A DNA stretch of 64,000 nt from an uncultured Clostridia bacterium (GCA_947624675.1 CANQLI010000002.1:62001-126000); one strand, 5' to 3'; shown: positions 33,787 to 41,293, counted from the first letter of the stretch. Notes: a model not told the origin generated them from the letters alone. Program-made: numbers and translations.

Positions 33787-34296
33787 CTAACAACTAATAT
33801 TCTTGATATAAATATATTTCTTATCATCAGGATCAAACTTTCCGCTGTTTTCAAATCCGAGCGACACCCAAAATGGTTTGCCAGTAACGCCATCAGGAGT
33901 AAGATATATTTTCGGCGCACCGTCAGCTTTCAGAGTCTGCTCAATGTGTCCGAAAAACTCCCTTCCATAACCATTTCGGCGATATTCTGGAGATATGTAA
34001 AATCCTGTGATCACGCCATATCCACTTTCAAGCAGGCCATAGACAGTTCCAGTATCTATTGCAAACATTGCAATACCGATAGGTTCGTTTCCTAACAAAG
34101 CAAGTTCAAAATGCATATTATCTCTGCTGCCTTGAATATTTATCCGCCTTGAAAGGTCATACAGTATTTCCTCCTCAGTCTCAGATATTCCCTCATGCTC
34201 GTCAAGCTCTCTGCTGAAAGGTAGCCACAGCTTCTTTGCAAACTCGTAATGCTCAATTTTGTCCTTTTCGATTTGAATAAATTTAAGTTTTCCCAT
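33787..34296 (-). CDS. GNAT family N-acetyltransferase
   Basis: A 169-residue acetyltransferase. The acetyl-CoA loop is ISPEYRRNGYGREFFGHIEQ (about 110-129), preceded by the strand ESGYGVITGFY and followed by IYLTPDGVTGKPFWVSLGFE. GAGG lies 6 bases upstream of the ATG. The substrate cannot be predicted. It is a single gene between tspO and tRNA-Thr. Confidence 0.85.
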   Translation of the reverse strand: MGKLKFIQIEKDKIEHYEFAKKLWLPFSRELDEHEGISETEEEILYDLSRRINIQGSRDNMHFELALLGNEPIGIAMFAIDTGTVYGLLESGYGVITGFYISPEYRRNGYGREFFGHIEQTLKADGAPKIYLTPDGVTGKPFWVSLGFENSGKFDPDDKKYIYIKNISC

Positions 34297-34320
34297 TTAA
34301 TACCTCATTTCTGAAAATAA

Positions 34321-34348
34321 AAAGTGTTCCCGAAAAAACGAGAACACT
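34321..34348 (-). terminator. Hairpin between tRNA-Thr and the GNAT gene
   Basis: Arms AAGTGTTC and GAACACTT close a 12-nt loop. On the minus strand TTTATTTT follows, consistent with a terminator for tRNA-Thr transcripts ahead of the GNAT gene. Confidence 0.65.
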
Positions 34349-34389
34349 TAAATTTATTATCCACAAATAAGGTTAAATAAAAAGAAAAT

Positions 34390-34441
34390 GTGAATGACAG
34401 ATATTCCCGATTTTTCTGATTTGAATATTCATATCATTCAC
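34390..34441 (-). terminator. Second inverted repeat after tRNA-Thr
   Basis: Arms GTGAATGA and TCATTCAC lie 16 nt past the tRNA 3' end, with a moderately T-rich stretch after the stem on the minus strand. It may act with the 34321 hairpin or in tRNA 3' processing. Confidence 0.4.
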
Positions 34442-34456
34442 CTACCTTTCTAAATT

Positions 34457-34532
<76 letters not shown>

Positions 34533-34670
34533 AAACTTACAGTTAATTATTATACACTAAAAACATTTAGTTGTCAACCAAAAATCGCAATTTTTATTAC
34601 GTGTTTTGTCTGCGTTGTAAATAGATGTGACCCAATTTTGATAAAAATAAAATCAAAGATAGGTATAATG

Positions 34671-34723
34671 TTTTTGAACGCCTTTGAAATGGAGCGTAGC
34701 GGAACGGAAAAGGCGTTCAAAAA
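34671..34723. terminator. Long inverted repeat downstream of the HTH regulator
   Basis: Perfect 14-bp arms TTTTTGAACGCCTT and AAGGCGTTCAAAAA enclose a 25-nt loop. T runs flank it on both strands, so it can terminate in either direction. It follows the HTH-membrane gene by about 60 nt. Confidence 0.6.
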
Positions 34724-34783
34724 CTGCGCCTCAAACAGAGAGCTTCTCTGTCAAGAGCTGTTTGCCATTCTGAGCCTGTCCAA

Positions 34784-35761
34784 TCATTTCTCTCTATCCA
34801 CAAAAATATTACAAAGGCACATCACAACGGCAAACAATATCCCGGCAATCGGCCAGACTAGCCATGTGATCTCCCAATCGTCTGTTAAAAAACTCCATCC
34901 GAGATATATGGCGGTGGCGCTTAACCAATAAGCTGTTGAAACAGTTTCCTTGGTACGAAATTTTCTATAATCCCGAAGCGCATAATCGCCCTCTTTTACA
35001 AGTTTCTGCATACTTGCCCAGCGAACGCCGACAATGATAAAAAGTGTTGCTCCAATTCCCGCCAAGAGCATCGTGACGGTCAGCATAACTACGGTGAAAA
35101 ACTCCTTTTCCGTTAACATACCGATAAAAAGTGGGATAGGAGAAAGAATACATAGACAAGTGGCAATGATATTGCATTTTACATATGTAGTTCTGTAAGT
35201 TTTCTGCTTTTCCTTTATCATTTCGTCCACGCCGTACTCCGTTTCAAACGGCTCCTTGTCGATAAACTCATAAGATGTGTTTTTGAATCCGCAGGAAATG
35301 AAAATGGCTACGGCGATAGCGACAAGAACAAACAGAACGATAAGACCCACTCCTGCAGCTAAATTTTCGGAAATTGGGTGATCCGGCACTTCTGTCGCAG
35401 CACCCAATAGGAGGAGCGGGATCACAGCAACAATACACAAAAATGTGGCAACGGCAATGCGGTAGGCTGCCCGTTTTCTCCACTCTAAAAAATCGTTCGC
35501 AAGGGCGAGAGAAACTCGTTTAACGGGCACACGGTCTGGTTCGTCCGTAAATTCTTCATCCTCTATCTCATCCTTGAGAAGATAATCTGTTGTGACGCCA
35601 AAAAGGCTGCTGAGCATCAATATCTTCTCAATGTCAGGTACAGTCTGTGCGCCCTCCCACTTGGAAACAGCCTGTCGGGATACCTGCATTTTCTCCGCAA
35701 GTTCCTCCTGCGACCAGCCGTTCTTTTTTCTTAAATTCATTATTTTGTCTGCTAAAATCAT
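34784..35761 (-). CDS. XRE-family HTH regulator fused to membrane helices
   Basis: A 325-residue protein. The N-terminal Cro/CI-type helix-turn-helix (~1-65) contains WSQEELAEKMQVSRQAVSKW, typical of DUF-type membrane-linked XRE regulators. A linker is followed by about six transmembrane helices in pairs (~110-160, 200-260, 285-320). The ATG at 35761 has GGAGG 7 bases upstream; the frame is open 29 codons further without support. Such proteins sense membrane or envelope states and control nearby genes, but no target is obvious. Base composition is richer in G+C than adjacent DNA. Confidence 0.85.
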   Translation of the reverse strand: MILADKIMNLRKKNGWSQEELAEKMQVSRQAVSKWEGAQTVPDIEKILMLSSLFGVTTDYLLKDEIEDEEFTDEPDRVPVKRVSLALANDFLEWRKRAAYRIAVATFLCIVAVIPLLLLGAATEVPDHPISENLAAGVGLIVLFVLVAIAVAIFISCGFKNTSYEFIDKEPFETEYGVDEMIKEKQKTYRTTYVKCNIIATCLCILSPIPLFIGMLTEKEFFTVVMLTVTMLLAGIGATLFIIVGVRWASMQKLVKEGDYALRDYRKFRTKETVSTAYWLSATAIYLGWSFLTDDWEITWLVWPIAGILFAVVMCLCNIFVDREK

Positions 35762-35832
35762 GATTTTTCCTCCACTTAGATTTGTCGGTAGCTCTATGTG
35801 CCATCCGCAATGAAAATAATAGCTTATTTTGC

Positions 35833-35884
35833 GGTTGCATACCACCAAACGGTGGCTAGAAATCTGTCAACCGAGGGTTGCATA
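35833..35884. promoter_or_regulatory. Repeat cluster upstream of the HTH regulator
   Basis: Two direct copies of GGTTGCATA (35833-35841 and 35876-35884) flank a dyad CCACC-AAAC-GGTGG (35842-35855). A minus-strand TTGACA lies at 35865-35870. The cluster is well placed to be an autoregulatory operator for the HTH gene that starts at 35761. The rest of the gap to 36060 is AT-rich, with nothing else convincing. Confidence 0.5.
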
Positions 35885-36060
35885 ACAGAAAACCCATTTT
35901 TAATTTGACTTAGATATAATAACTGCAAATTTCAATAGCTGGTCATCTTTGTCTATGTCATAATTAAACATTACTTTAAGCATTTTAAACACTCATTAGA
36001 TAAAAACCATCAAATAGCTTTTAAATGTTCGCATTATTTAAAATTATCAAAAAATAAACT

Positions 36061-36101
36061 GAACACCGACCTTGATATTAGTTTTATCAAAATCGGTGTT
36101 C
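36061..36101 (-). terminator. Terminator of tRNA-Pro
   Basis: Arms GAACACCGA and TCGGTGTTC (9 bp) lie 5 nt past the tRNA 3' end; a T-rich run follows on the minus strand. Confidence 0.8.
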
Positions 36102-36106
36102 TAATT

Positions 36107-36183
36107 TGGTCGGGGCGACAGGACTTGAACCTGCGGCATCTTGGTCCCAAACCAAGCACTCTACCAAACTGAGTTACGCCCCG
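36107..36183 (-). tRNA. tRNA-Pro (TGG)
   Basis: A 77-nt cloverleaf: acceptor CGGGGCG/CGCCCCG, anticodon stem CTTGG/CCAAG around TTTGGGA (anticodon TGG), T-loop GGTTCAAGTCC, and an encoded CCA. Confidence 0.97.
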
Positions 36184-36312
36184 AAAAAAACAATTAAAAA
36201 CAGTGCTGCCAAAAATATTGACTAAACAGCTTATTTATTATATAGTAAAAAGTTTTGTTTGTCAAGCATTTATTAAAATTTTTTTCGCTATAAATGTAAA
36301 CCCTTTCCGAAA

Positions 36313-36341
36313 TTGCTTTTTCGGGGAAAGTGTGGTATGAT
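36313..36341 (+). promoter_or_regulatory. Promoter of the kinase-like gene
   Basis: TTGCTT (36313-36318) and TATGAT (36336-36341) are 17 bp apart. Transcripts would carry a leader of roughly 140 nt. Confidence 0.65.
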
Positions 36342-36362
36342 GGTATACAGTCGGTTAGGCAA

Positions 36363-36382
36363 TAGGGCTGACTGATAAATCG
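36363..36382 (+). repeat. 20-bp direct repeat, copy 1
   Basis: The 20-bp sequence beginning TAGGGCTGAC is repeated exactly at 37527-37546. The two copies bracket the kinase-like gene and lie in the leaders of two unrelated genes. Confidence 0.85.
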
Positions 36383-36409
36383 GAATTGGTCGAAAGGTGT
36401 TGGTATAAA

Positions 36410-36460
36410 ATGAAGTATATGTATCTGATGCGAGGCAAGAAGGTGGAGCAAATATTGTGA
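36410..36460 (+). CDS. Candidate 16-residue leader peptide
   Basis: A short ORF encodes MKYMYLMRGKKVEQIL and has an AAAGGTG site 10 bases upstream. Its 3' end overlaps the left arm of the 36442-36469 stem-loop, and the next gene starts 26 nt after its stop. That is the layout of translational attenuators. It could also be a remnant of another gene's start. Translation is unproven. Confidence 0.45.
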   Translation: MKYMYLMRGKKVEQIL

Positions 36461-36469
36461 CCCTCCACC
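36442..36469 (+). promoter_or_regulatory. Leader stem-loop before the kinase-like gene
   Basis: Arms GGTGGAG and CTCCACC (7 bp) enclose a 14-nt loop. The stem ends 8 bases before the AAGGAGG site of the downstream gene and overlaps the leader ORF, so ribosome stalling could change its folding. Confidence 0.5.
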
Positions 36470-36486
36470 AACATTAAGGAGGAAAA

Positions 36487-37407
36487 ATGGTAACAATTAA
36501 ACTTGATTCTGTTGAGTTCAGATTAAAAAAATTTTATGATTTTAGCTGGTTACAGAAATACGGAGAAGCTTTCTGGAGCGTTGATGAAACAGGCTCTGGG
36601 TGTATCTGTATCGGAATGGAGAATTCAGGAAAGAAATATTTCTGTAAAATTGCTGGTGTAAATACAATAGAGGCTGAGACTACACCCAGTGACTCGGTTA
36701 AGATATTAAAAGGCGCAGTTTCGTTATATCATGAATTAGAGCACCCAAATTTAGTTCGGATTGTGGACGCATACGAATACGAGCAATTTTATATTGCGGT
36801 TTTTGAGTGGGCAGATGGCGAATGTCTGTTTGACCATTGGAATTTTGAGAAATACAAAAAAGATCATACCCTTAAAAGCCCAAAAGAAAAATTCAGGGAG
36901 TTGCCTGTCGATAAAAAGCTACAAGTGGTCGATATATTGTTTTCTTTTTTACAGAACGTAAATAGAAAGGGCTATGTTGCTGTTGATTTTTACGATGGGA
37001 GTATCATGTATGATTTTATGACAGATAGGACTACCATTTGTGATATTGACTTCTTTCTGAAAGCTCCTGTTGTGAATAATAAAGGAATGGACTGGTATGG
37101 AACAAAGCGATTCAAAGCACCGGAAGAATACATAAAAGGAAGTGTCATAGATGAACAAACCAATATTTTTACTCTTGGTGCTTTGATTTTTGATTTTTTT
37201 GGAGATTTTTCTGAAAGTGAAATGGAACAGAGATATTTATTAAATCGCTTTACCCCGTGTCCCTATTCCCACTGGCAACTAAACAAAGAAAGCTATCAGG
37301 TCGCAGCAAAAGCCATTAGTGGCATAAAAAACGAACGCTATAAAACATTTACAGAATTTTTTGCTGACTGGGAAAAAGCCGCATATTCTGATTTATCAAG
37401 CAGATAA
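36487..37407 (+). CDS. Atypical protein kinase-like protein
   Basis: A 306-residue protein with a eukaryotic-like kinase fold. Seen motifs are the ATP-binding Lys in KKYFCKIAG (~50), HPNLVRIVDAYE, a hinge FEWADGECLFDHW, a catalytic-loop equivalent VAVDFYDGSIMYD (~163-175; Asp kept, Asn replaced by Ser), a DFG equivalent CDIDFF and an APE-like FKAPEEY. The glycine loop is weak. It may be an active kinase, a small-molecule phosphotransferase or a pseudokinase. AAGGAGG precedes the ATG. It lies in an accessory stretch between tRNA genes, behind an attenuator-like leader. Confidence 0.75.
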   Translation: MVTIKLDSVEFRLKKFYDFSWLQKYGEAFWSVDETGSGCICIGMENSGKKYFCKIAGVNTIEAETTPSDSVKILKGAVSLYHELEHPNLVRIVDAYEYEQFYIAVFEWADGECLFDHWNFEKYKKDHTLKSPKEKFRELPVDKKLQVVDILFSFLQNVNRKGYVAVDFYDGSIMYDFMTDRTTICDIDFFLKAPVVNNKGMDWYGTKRFKAPEEYIKGSVIDEQTNIFTLGALIFDFFGDFSESEMEQRYLLNRFTPCPYSHWQLNKESYQVAAKAISGIKNERYKTFTEFFADWEKAAYSDLSSR

Positions 37408-37526
37408 TAAATCAATAACATATAAAAAGCATCGCGTCAAGCGGTGCTTTTTTAATGATACAAAGGGTCGCCACAAGCTTGCTATTTATAGGAAAGTATA
37501 TTATAATAAAATACATAATATGGCGT

Positions 37527-37546
37527 TAGGGCTGACTGATAAATCG
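37527..37546 (+). repeat. 20-bp direct repeat, copy 2
   Basis: Exact match to 36363-36382. It lies 31 bp before the GNAT gene, between it and the kinase-like gene. Confidence 0.85.
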
Positions 37547-37577
37547 AGGTTGATTTATTTTAATTCGGGGGCTATTT

Positions 37578-38051
37578 ATGGAAATAACATTATTACGGGC
37601 AAATATTGACGATGCAAAAGAATTACATATTATGCAGGTTGAAGCTTTCAAAGAATTATTAGAGAAATATCAAGATTTTGATACAAGTCCTGCAAATGAA
37701 AACATTGAAAAAGTAGAGGTGCGTTTGAAACAAGATTTTACTTTTTACTATTTTATCTGTATCGGACAACAAAAAGTAGGAGCTATCCGAATTGTTGACA
37801 AAAATGAAACCGGAAAAAACAAAAGAATTTCTCCAATATTTATATTGCCAGAATTTCAGGGGAAAGGAATTGCGCAGAAAGCAATCCGGCTGTGTGAAGA
37901 AATACATGGAAACGAAAACTGGGAGTTGGATACAATTTTACAGGAGCCTAAAAACTGTCATTTGTATGAAAAACTGGGGTATCGTCAGACAGGCAAAACA
38001 AAGGTCATTAACGAAAGACTTACATTAGTATTTTATGAAAAAAAGGAGTAA
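37578..38051 (+). CDS. GNAT family N-acetyltransferase
   Basis: A 157-residue acetyltransferase. The CoA-binding segment is ILPEFQGKGIAQKAIRLCEE (~92-111), followed by NCHLYEKLGYRQTGKT. The upstream region has a GGGGGC purine tract rather than a strong ribosome-binding site. The stop is nine bases before a truncated MBL remnant. Substrate unknown; its place among cargo-like genes is compatible with a resistance or modification function, but the sequence does not show one. Confidence 0.85.
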   Translation: MEITLLRANIDDAKELHIMQVEAFKELLEKYQDFDTSPANENIEKVEVRLKQDFTFYYFICIGQQKVGAIRIVDKNETGKNKRISPIFILPEFQGKGIAQKAIRLCEEIHGNENWELDTILQEPKNCHLYEKLGYRQTGKTKVINERLTLVFYEKKE

Positions 38052-38059
38052 GACAGAGC

Positions 38060-38134
38060 ATGAATGTAATCATACTTGGTTCCGGAGGATGTGTCAGCAC
38101 GCCAAGGGCATGTTGTAACTGTAAATCTTTATGA
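38060..38134 (+). pseudogene. N-terminal remnant of an MBL-fold hydrolase
   Basis: A 24-codon ORF encodes VIILGSGGCVSTPRACCNCK, the typical N-terminus of PhnP-like MBL-fold hydrolases, and then stops. The rest of that enzyme is absent. AAGGAG lies upstream, so the fragment may still be translated. Confidence 0.65.
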
Positions 38135-38554
38135 ATAAGTTGCGGACGAAAAATTAAAATTTTCCGTAATTATGGAAAACTGGTCTTTTGCAAGCACAGA
38201 GAACGAGATACATATGAAATTCCGGGAGGTCACAGAGAAAACGGTGAAAAGATAGATCAGACCGAAAGGCGTGAGCTTCAGGAAGAAACAGGCGCATTAG
38301 ATTATACTATTTTACCTGTTTGTGTTTACTCAGTTATTGCAGATAACAATTTTAACAGAAAAGAAACCTTTGGAATGCTGTACTATGCAGAAGTGAGATC
38401 CTTTGAGAATGAATTACACAATGAAATAGAAAGTATAATTTTATCTGCTGAACTGCAAGAACGGTTAACCTATACGGAAATTCAACCAAAGCTACTGGCA
38501 GAGGCACAAGCGCAGAGGAATATGCTGACAACTTTCAGGCGATTGCGGAGCTGA
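38135..38554 (+). pseudogene. Nudix hydrolase lacking its N-terminus and start codon
   Basis: The frame continues directly from the MBL remnant's TGA and encodes 139 residues with an intact Nudix box, GGHRENGEKIDQTERRELQE plus ETG. No start codon or ribosome-binding site is found before it; it begins inside the family's usual sequence (SCGRKIKIFRNYGKLVFC). The end (QRNMLTTFRRLRS) departs from the family, and another frame there reads AEEYADNFQAIAELI to a stop, as if a further gene tail had been joined. It looks like a mosaic of gene pieces. Confidence 0.65.
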
Positions 38555-38590
38555 TTTAATCAGCACGGCAAAGCGGAGGAGGATATACAT

Positions 38591-39196
38591 ATGTCGAATA
38601 AATATACCGATGTAAAGAGTCACTATGACAAACTGATTGAAGAAGGAAACGACCCTGTGCATGACAGCGAGCCGTTAAAGCTTTATATGGATAAATGGGA
38701 TGGTCCACAGTTTGTAGAGGATATTCAGCTTTCAGGCAATGAAAGGGTTTTAGAAATCGGTGTGGGTACGGGGCGGCTGGCGATTAAGGTTTGTAATAAA
38801 TGCAGTCAGTTTTATGGGATAGATATATCGCCCAAGACAGTTGAATCAGCAAGACGCAACTTACCCGATGACAGCCGCATCCATCTGATTTGTGAGGACT
38901 ATATTGATTGGAGAACAAATCTTTCCTTTGATGTTATATACTCTTCCCTGACCTTTCTGCACATTAAGGATAAGCGACAGGCAATTTATAAAACTTATTC
39001 AATATTAGAGAAGAAAGGCAAATTTATTTTATCCATTGATAAAAGCCAAGATGGTGAAATTGATTATGGAACCAGAAAAGTTAAAACTTATCCGGATAAC
39101 ATAAAGACTATCAAGAGACTTTTGAAAGAAAGCGGATTCGTTATTACAAAACAATACAGTACCGAATTTGCTGATATTGTTGTTTCTGTGAAATAA
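38591..39196 (+). CDS. Class I SAM-dependent methyltransferase
   Basis: A 201-residue methyltransferase. The SAM motif is VLEIGVGTGRLAIKV (~50-64), with an acidic motif II YGIDISPKTVESA and motif IV FDVIYSSLTFLHI. GGAGGAGG precedes the ATG by 8 bases. It belongs to the Methyltransf_11/25 group acting on small molecules; the substrate is unknown. It follows the Nudix remnant and ends before the tRNA-Gln pair. Confidence 0.87.
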   Translation: MSNKYTDVKSHYDKLIEEGNDPVHDSEPLKLYMDKWDGPQFVEDIQLSGNERVLEIGVGTGRLAIKVCNKCSQFYGIDISPKTVESARRNLPDDSRIHLICEDYIDWRTNLSFDVIYSSLTFLHIKDKRQAIYKTYSILEKKGKFILSIDKSQDGEIDYGTRKVKTYPDNIKTIKRLLKESGFVITKQYSTEFADIVVSVK

Positions 39197-39230
39197 GAAT
39201 ACGATGACTTTTAAAACTTCTCAGAAACAT

Positions 39231-39270
39231 AAAAAAGCCCTTAATGTGTTTTAAAACACATTTAAGGGCT
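39231..39270 (-). terminator. Terminator of the tRNA-Gln pair
   Basis: An extended stem (GCCCTTAA-TGTGTTTT with AAAACACA-TTTAAGGGC, one bulge) is followed on the minus strand by six T. It may also stop plus-strand transcripts from the methyltransferase gene. Confidence 0.8.
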
Positions 39271-39277
39271 AAATTTC

Positions 39278-39353
39278 TGGCTGGGGTAGTAGGATTCGAA
39301 CCTACGGAATACCGGAATCAGAATCCGGGGCCTTACCACTTGGCGATACCCCA
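39278..39353 (-). tRNA. tRNA-Gln (CTG)
   Basis: A 76-nt cloverleaf: acceptor TGGGGTA/TACCCCA, anticodon stem CCGGA/TCCGG around TTCTGAT (anticodon CTG), T-loop GGTTCGAATCC, and an encoded CCA. Confidence 0.96.
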
Positions 39354-39385
39354 AAATATCAGGCGCCGAGAATACTCAGCGCGTT

Positions 39386-39461
39386 TGGTTGGGATAGATG
39401 GATTCGAACCATCGGAATGACGGAGTCAAAGTCCGCTGCCTTACCGCTTGGCTATATCCCA
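39386..39461 (-). tRNA. tRNA-Gln (TTG)
   Basis: A 76-nt cloverleaf: acceptor TGGGATA/TATCCCA, anticodon stem GCGGA/TCCGT around CTTTGAC (anticodon TTG), T-loop GGTTCGAATCC, and an encoded CCA. It lies 32 nt upstream of tRNA-Gln (CTG) in the same transcript. Confidence 0.96.
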
Positions 39462-39639
39462 ATATCTATACACCACTCAAACAACTTCAATGTCTTTGCA
39501 GATCAGTAATCATTTGCCACCTGAAATAAGACTGCGGTAATTATTTTATCATACACATTTAATTTTGTCAATACCTTTAGAAAACTTTTCTTAAAATGCC
39601 AAAACTGCCCAAGATTATGGGCAGTTTTTTGACACATTA

Positions 39640-40812
39640 TCATATACCCTTTAAATTGCCAACAGGAATGAACGGAGTTACCGTAGTTGTTGTAAGCTTA
39701 GGGTCGATCGTTTCTTTTGAATCAAAAACACTTGCTGCGGTTGTTGGCTGAGAGCTTTCAGGATTTCCTATACTCTCTGTATCTCCCGACGATGAATTAA
39801 CTGTGCCGTTGGAATCGGAAGGAGCGTCAGTCGACTTCTCTGATGTTTTCTCAACTGCAACAGTGACGATGTAACCGTCAGTATTGTTTCCGGAAACAGC
39901 GTAGGTATACTCCTCACCGCTATCTTTTATAGGAACATTTACCTCTGTTGTATTACCCTTTTTCATCTCTGTATAATAAACAGCATACTTTATCCCATTA
40001 GAAGCGTTATATTCAAGCGGATTTTCAAAAGTATAACTCTTTAGGTATTCAAGATATTCTTCAAGACAAAAGCTGTTCGAGTTCATTATCTCAGCGTGCG
40101 GAAGCCCTACATATCTAATCTGTGCGTAATCTGCTTCAACACCTGTTATGTCCTGTTTACCATCAGGATATCTGACAACGAAACCGTATTTAGCCATATT
40201 TTCACTGATCCATGAAAAATCCCCGGTACCGTCATATGTGCCCATACTTCCGTCACTCCAAGTACCAAGATCAAGTGAAAGTCCTGTACCTACATCATTG
40301 CTTCCCGCAGGAAAAGGCTCGCCCTCCTGTGAATCCTTATCTACATAACCACTTGCAACAAACAGAGTGGAGTTTTGAGTTTTCTTATAAAAATCACTCA
40401 TCATAAGCTGTAACTGCAACGCCGCCGATTCTGTTGACATAACATAGCTGTCCGTAAGCGAAAACAACTGATTTCCGTCACTGTCAGCGTTATATCCCAT
40501 AAGAGAAACCACTTCTTCGGAAATATCCTTATCAAATGGATGCTCTTCATCAACCAACAAAAGATTTCCTTTAGAAAGAGCGTCGCTGTTTTCCAATGAA
40601 ACTGCCTTTGACGCATTAAATAATGTAGATTTGATCTTCTTGTCCTCGACCTTATTCTCTGATACAGTCTGTATCTTTTTTGCATTCGGATCGATCTCAG
40701 CAGAACCGTCTGAACAGGCAGCACATATTATCAGTATTATCAGCAAAATTATTGCAAGTAATACCGCTACATTTTTATACTTTAAATTTTTCCATATGTT
40801 ACTAGACATCAT
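39640..40812 (-). CDS. VanY-like (M15) lipoprotein lacking zinc ligands
   Basis: A 390-residue protein. The N-terminal hydrophobic helix (~15-32) ends in IICAACSDGS, a plausible lipobox. A D-Ala-D-Ala carboxypeptidase (VanY/M15) fold follows at ~95-270. The zinc motif SxHxxGxAxD appears as NDVGTGLSLD (His replaced), and the ExxH motif EPWHFRYVG appears as DYAQIRYVG (Glu to Asp, His to Gln). The enzyme should therefore be inactive or use another chemistry. A Ser/Thr/Pro-rich tail (~310-380) looks wall-spanning. It may bind peptidoglycan stems as a sensor. GGAGG precedes two adjacent ATGs. Confidence 0.8.
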   Translation of the reverse strand: MMSSNIWKNLKYKNVAVLLAIILLIILIICAACSDGSAEIDPNAKKIQTVSENKVEDKKIKSTLFNASKAVSLENSDALSKGNLLLVDEEHPFDKDISEEVVSLMGYNADSDGNQLFSLTDSYVMSTESAALQLQLMMSDFYKKTQNSTLFVASGYVDKDSQEGEPFPAGSNDVGTGLSLDLGTWSDGSMGTYDGTGDFSWISENMAKYGFVVRYPDGKQDITGVEADYAQIRYVGLPHAEIMNSNSFCLEEYLEYLKSYTFENPLEYNASNGIKYAVYYTEMKKGNTTEVNVPIKDSGEEYTYAVSGNNTDGYIVTVAVEKTSEKSTDAPSDSNGTVNSSSGDTESIGNPESSQPTTAASVFDSKETIDPKLTTTTVTPFIPVGNLKGI

Positions 40813-40998
40813 TATTCCTCCGTAAAACCTAAAGTAATTTTATTTTACCACAGAATTTTAAATATTAAAAGAGGAAATAACAAAGTGTGACTTTTTACAC
40901 AAAAATTTGCACTTAAAATTGTAACTTTTGCATATATAGATTACCTGTTTTTGTTAACTTTTATGAAGAAGAGTGATAATTTTCAAATAACAAGGATC

Positions 40999-41024
40999 GG
41001 GTCCGAAGCTTATACCTCGGACCC
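40999..41024 (-). terminator. GC-rich stem-loop after the Asn-rich gene
   Basis: Arms GGGTCCGA and TCGGACCC (8 bp) enclose 10 nt, 36 bp downstream of the stop of the small Asn-rich gene. The T tract on the minus strand is weak. Confidence 0.5.
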
Positions 41025-41060
41025 TCTAAATAATAAACCCTATTTAGTTCTTTAAGTCTT

Positions 41061-41207
41061 TTAGTTATTATAATTGTTTGAATTTTTGTTGCTTGGATTC
41101 TGCTTTTTGTTTGAACCGCTGTTTGGTGTCTTGTTTGAAGGACAATTTTGTTTGTTTTCCGAGTTGTTCGGTGCCTTATTCTGTGAATTGTTGTTTTGGT
41201 TTTGCAT
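41061..41207 (-). CDS. 48-residue asparagine-rich small protein
   Basis: A complete ORF with AAAGGAG ten bases before ATG encodes 48 residues of which 19 are Asn, with Gln, Lys, Ser and Pro making up most of the rest and a single Cys (NKQNCPSNK). There is no hydrophobic segment. The composition is far from neighbouring genes and suggests a disordered protein, possibly of spores or RNA-binding, but no family is recognised. It has its own downstream hairpin and is divergent from mscL. Confidence 0.65.
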   Translation of the reverse strand: MQNQNNNSQNKAPNNSENKQNCPSNKTPNSGSNKKQNPSNKNSNNYNN

Positions 41208-41293
41208 TTTACAATCACTCCTTTCAATATTATTATCTAACGCATAAGAAAAAATATTATCGGAAAATTCTGCTTAAAAATTTTTAGAAATTG

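Larger units (their letters stand above)
36184..36486 (+). other. 303-bp leader region of the kinase-like gene
   Basis: No long gene is present. The right half holds a promoter (36313-36341), a 20-bp direct-repeat copy (36363-36382), a 16-codon leader ORF (36410-36460) and a stem-loop (36442-36469), in that order before the kinase-like gene. The left half is AT-rich and featureless. Confidence 0.6.

Noticed and set aside
40961-41227. 88-codon minus-strand frame around the Asn-rich gene
   Set aside because: Its translation is an arginine/threonine-rich out-of-frame reading of the Asn-rich ORF. The 48-codon frame has the properly spaced ribosome-binding site.
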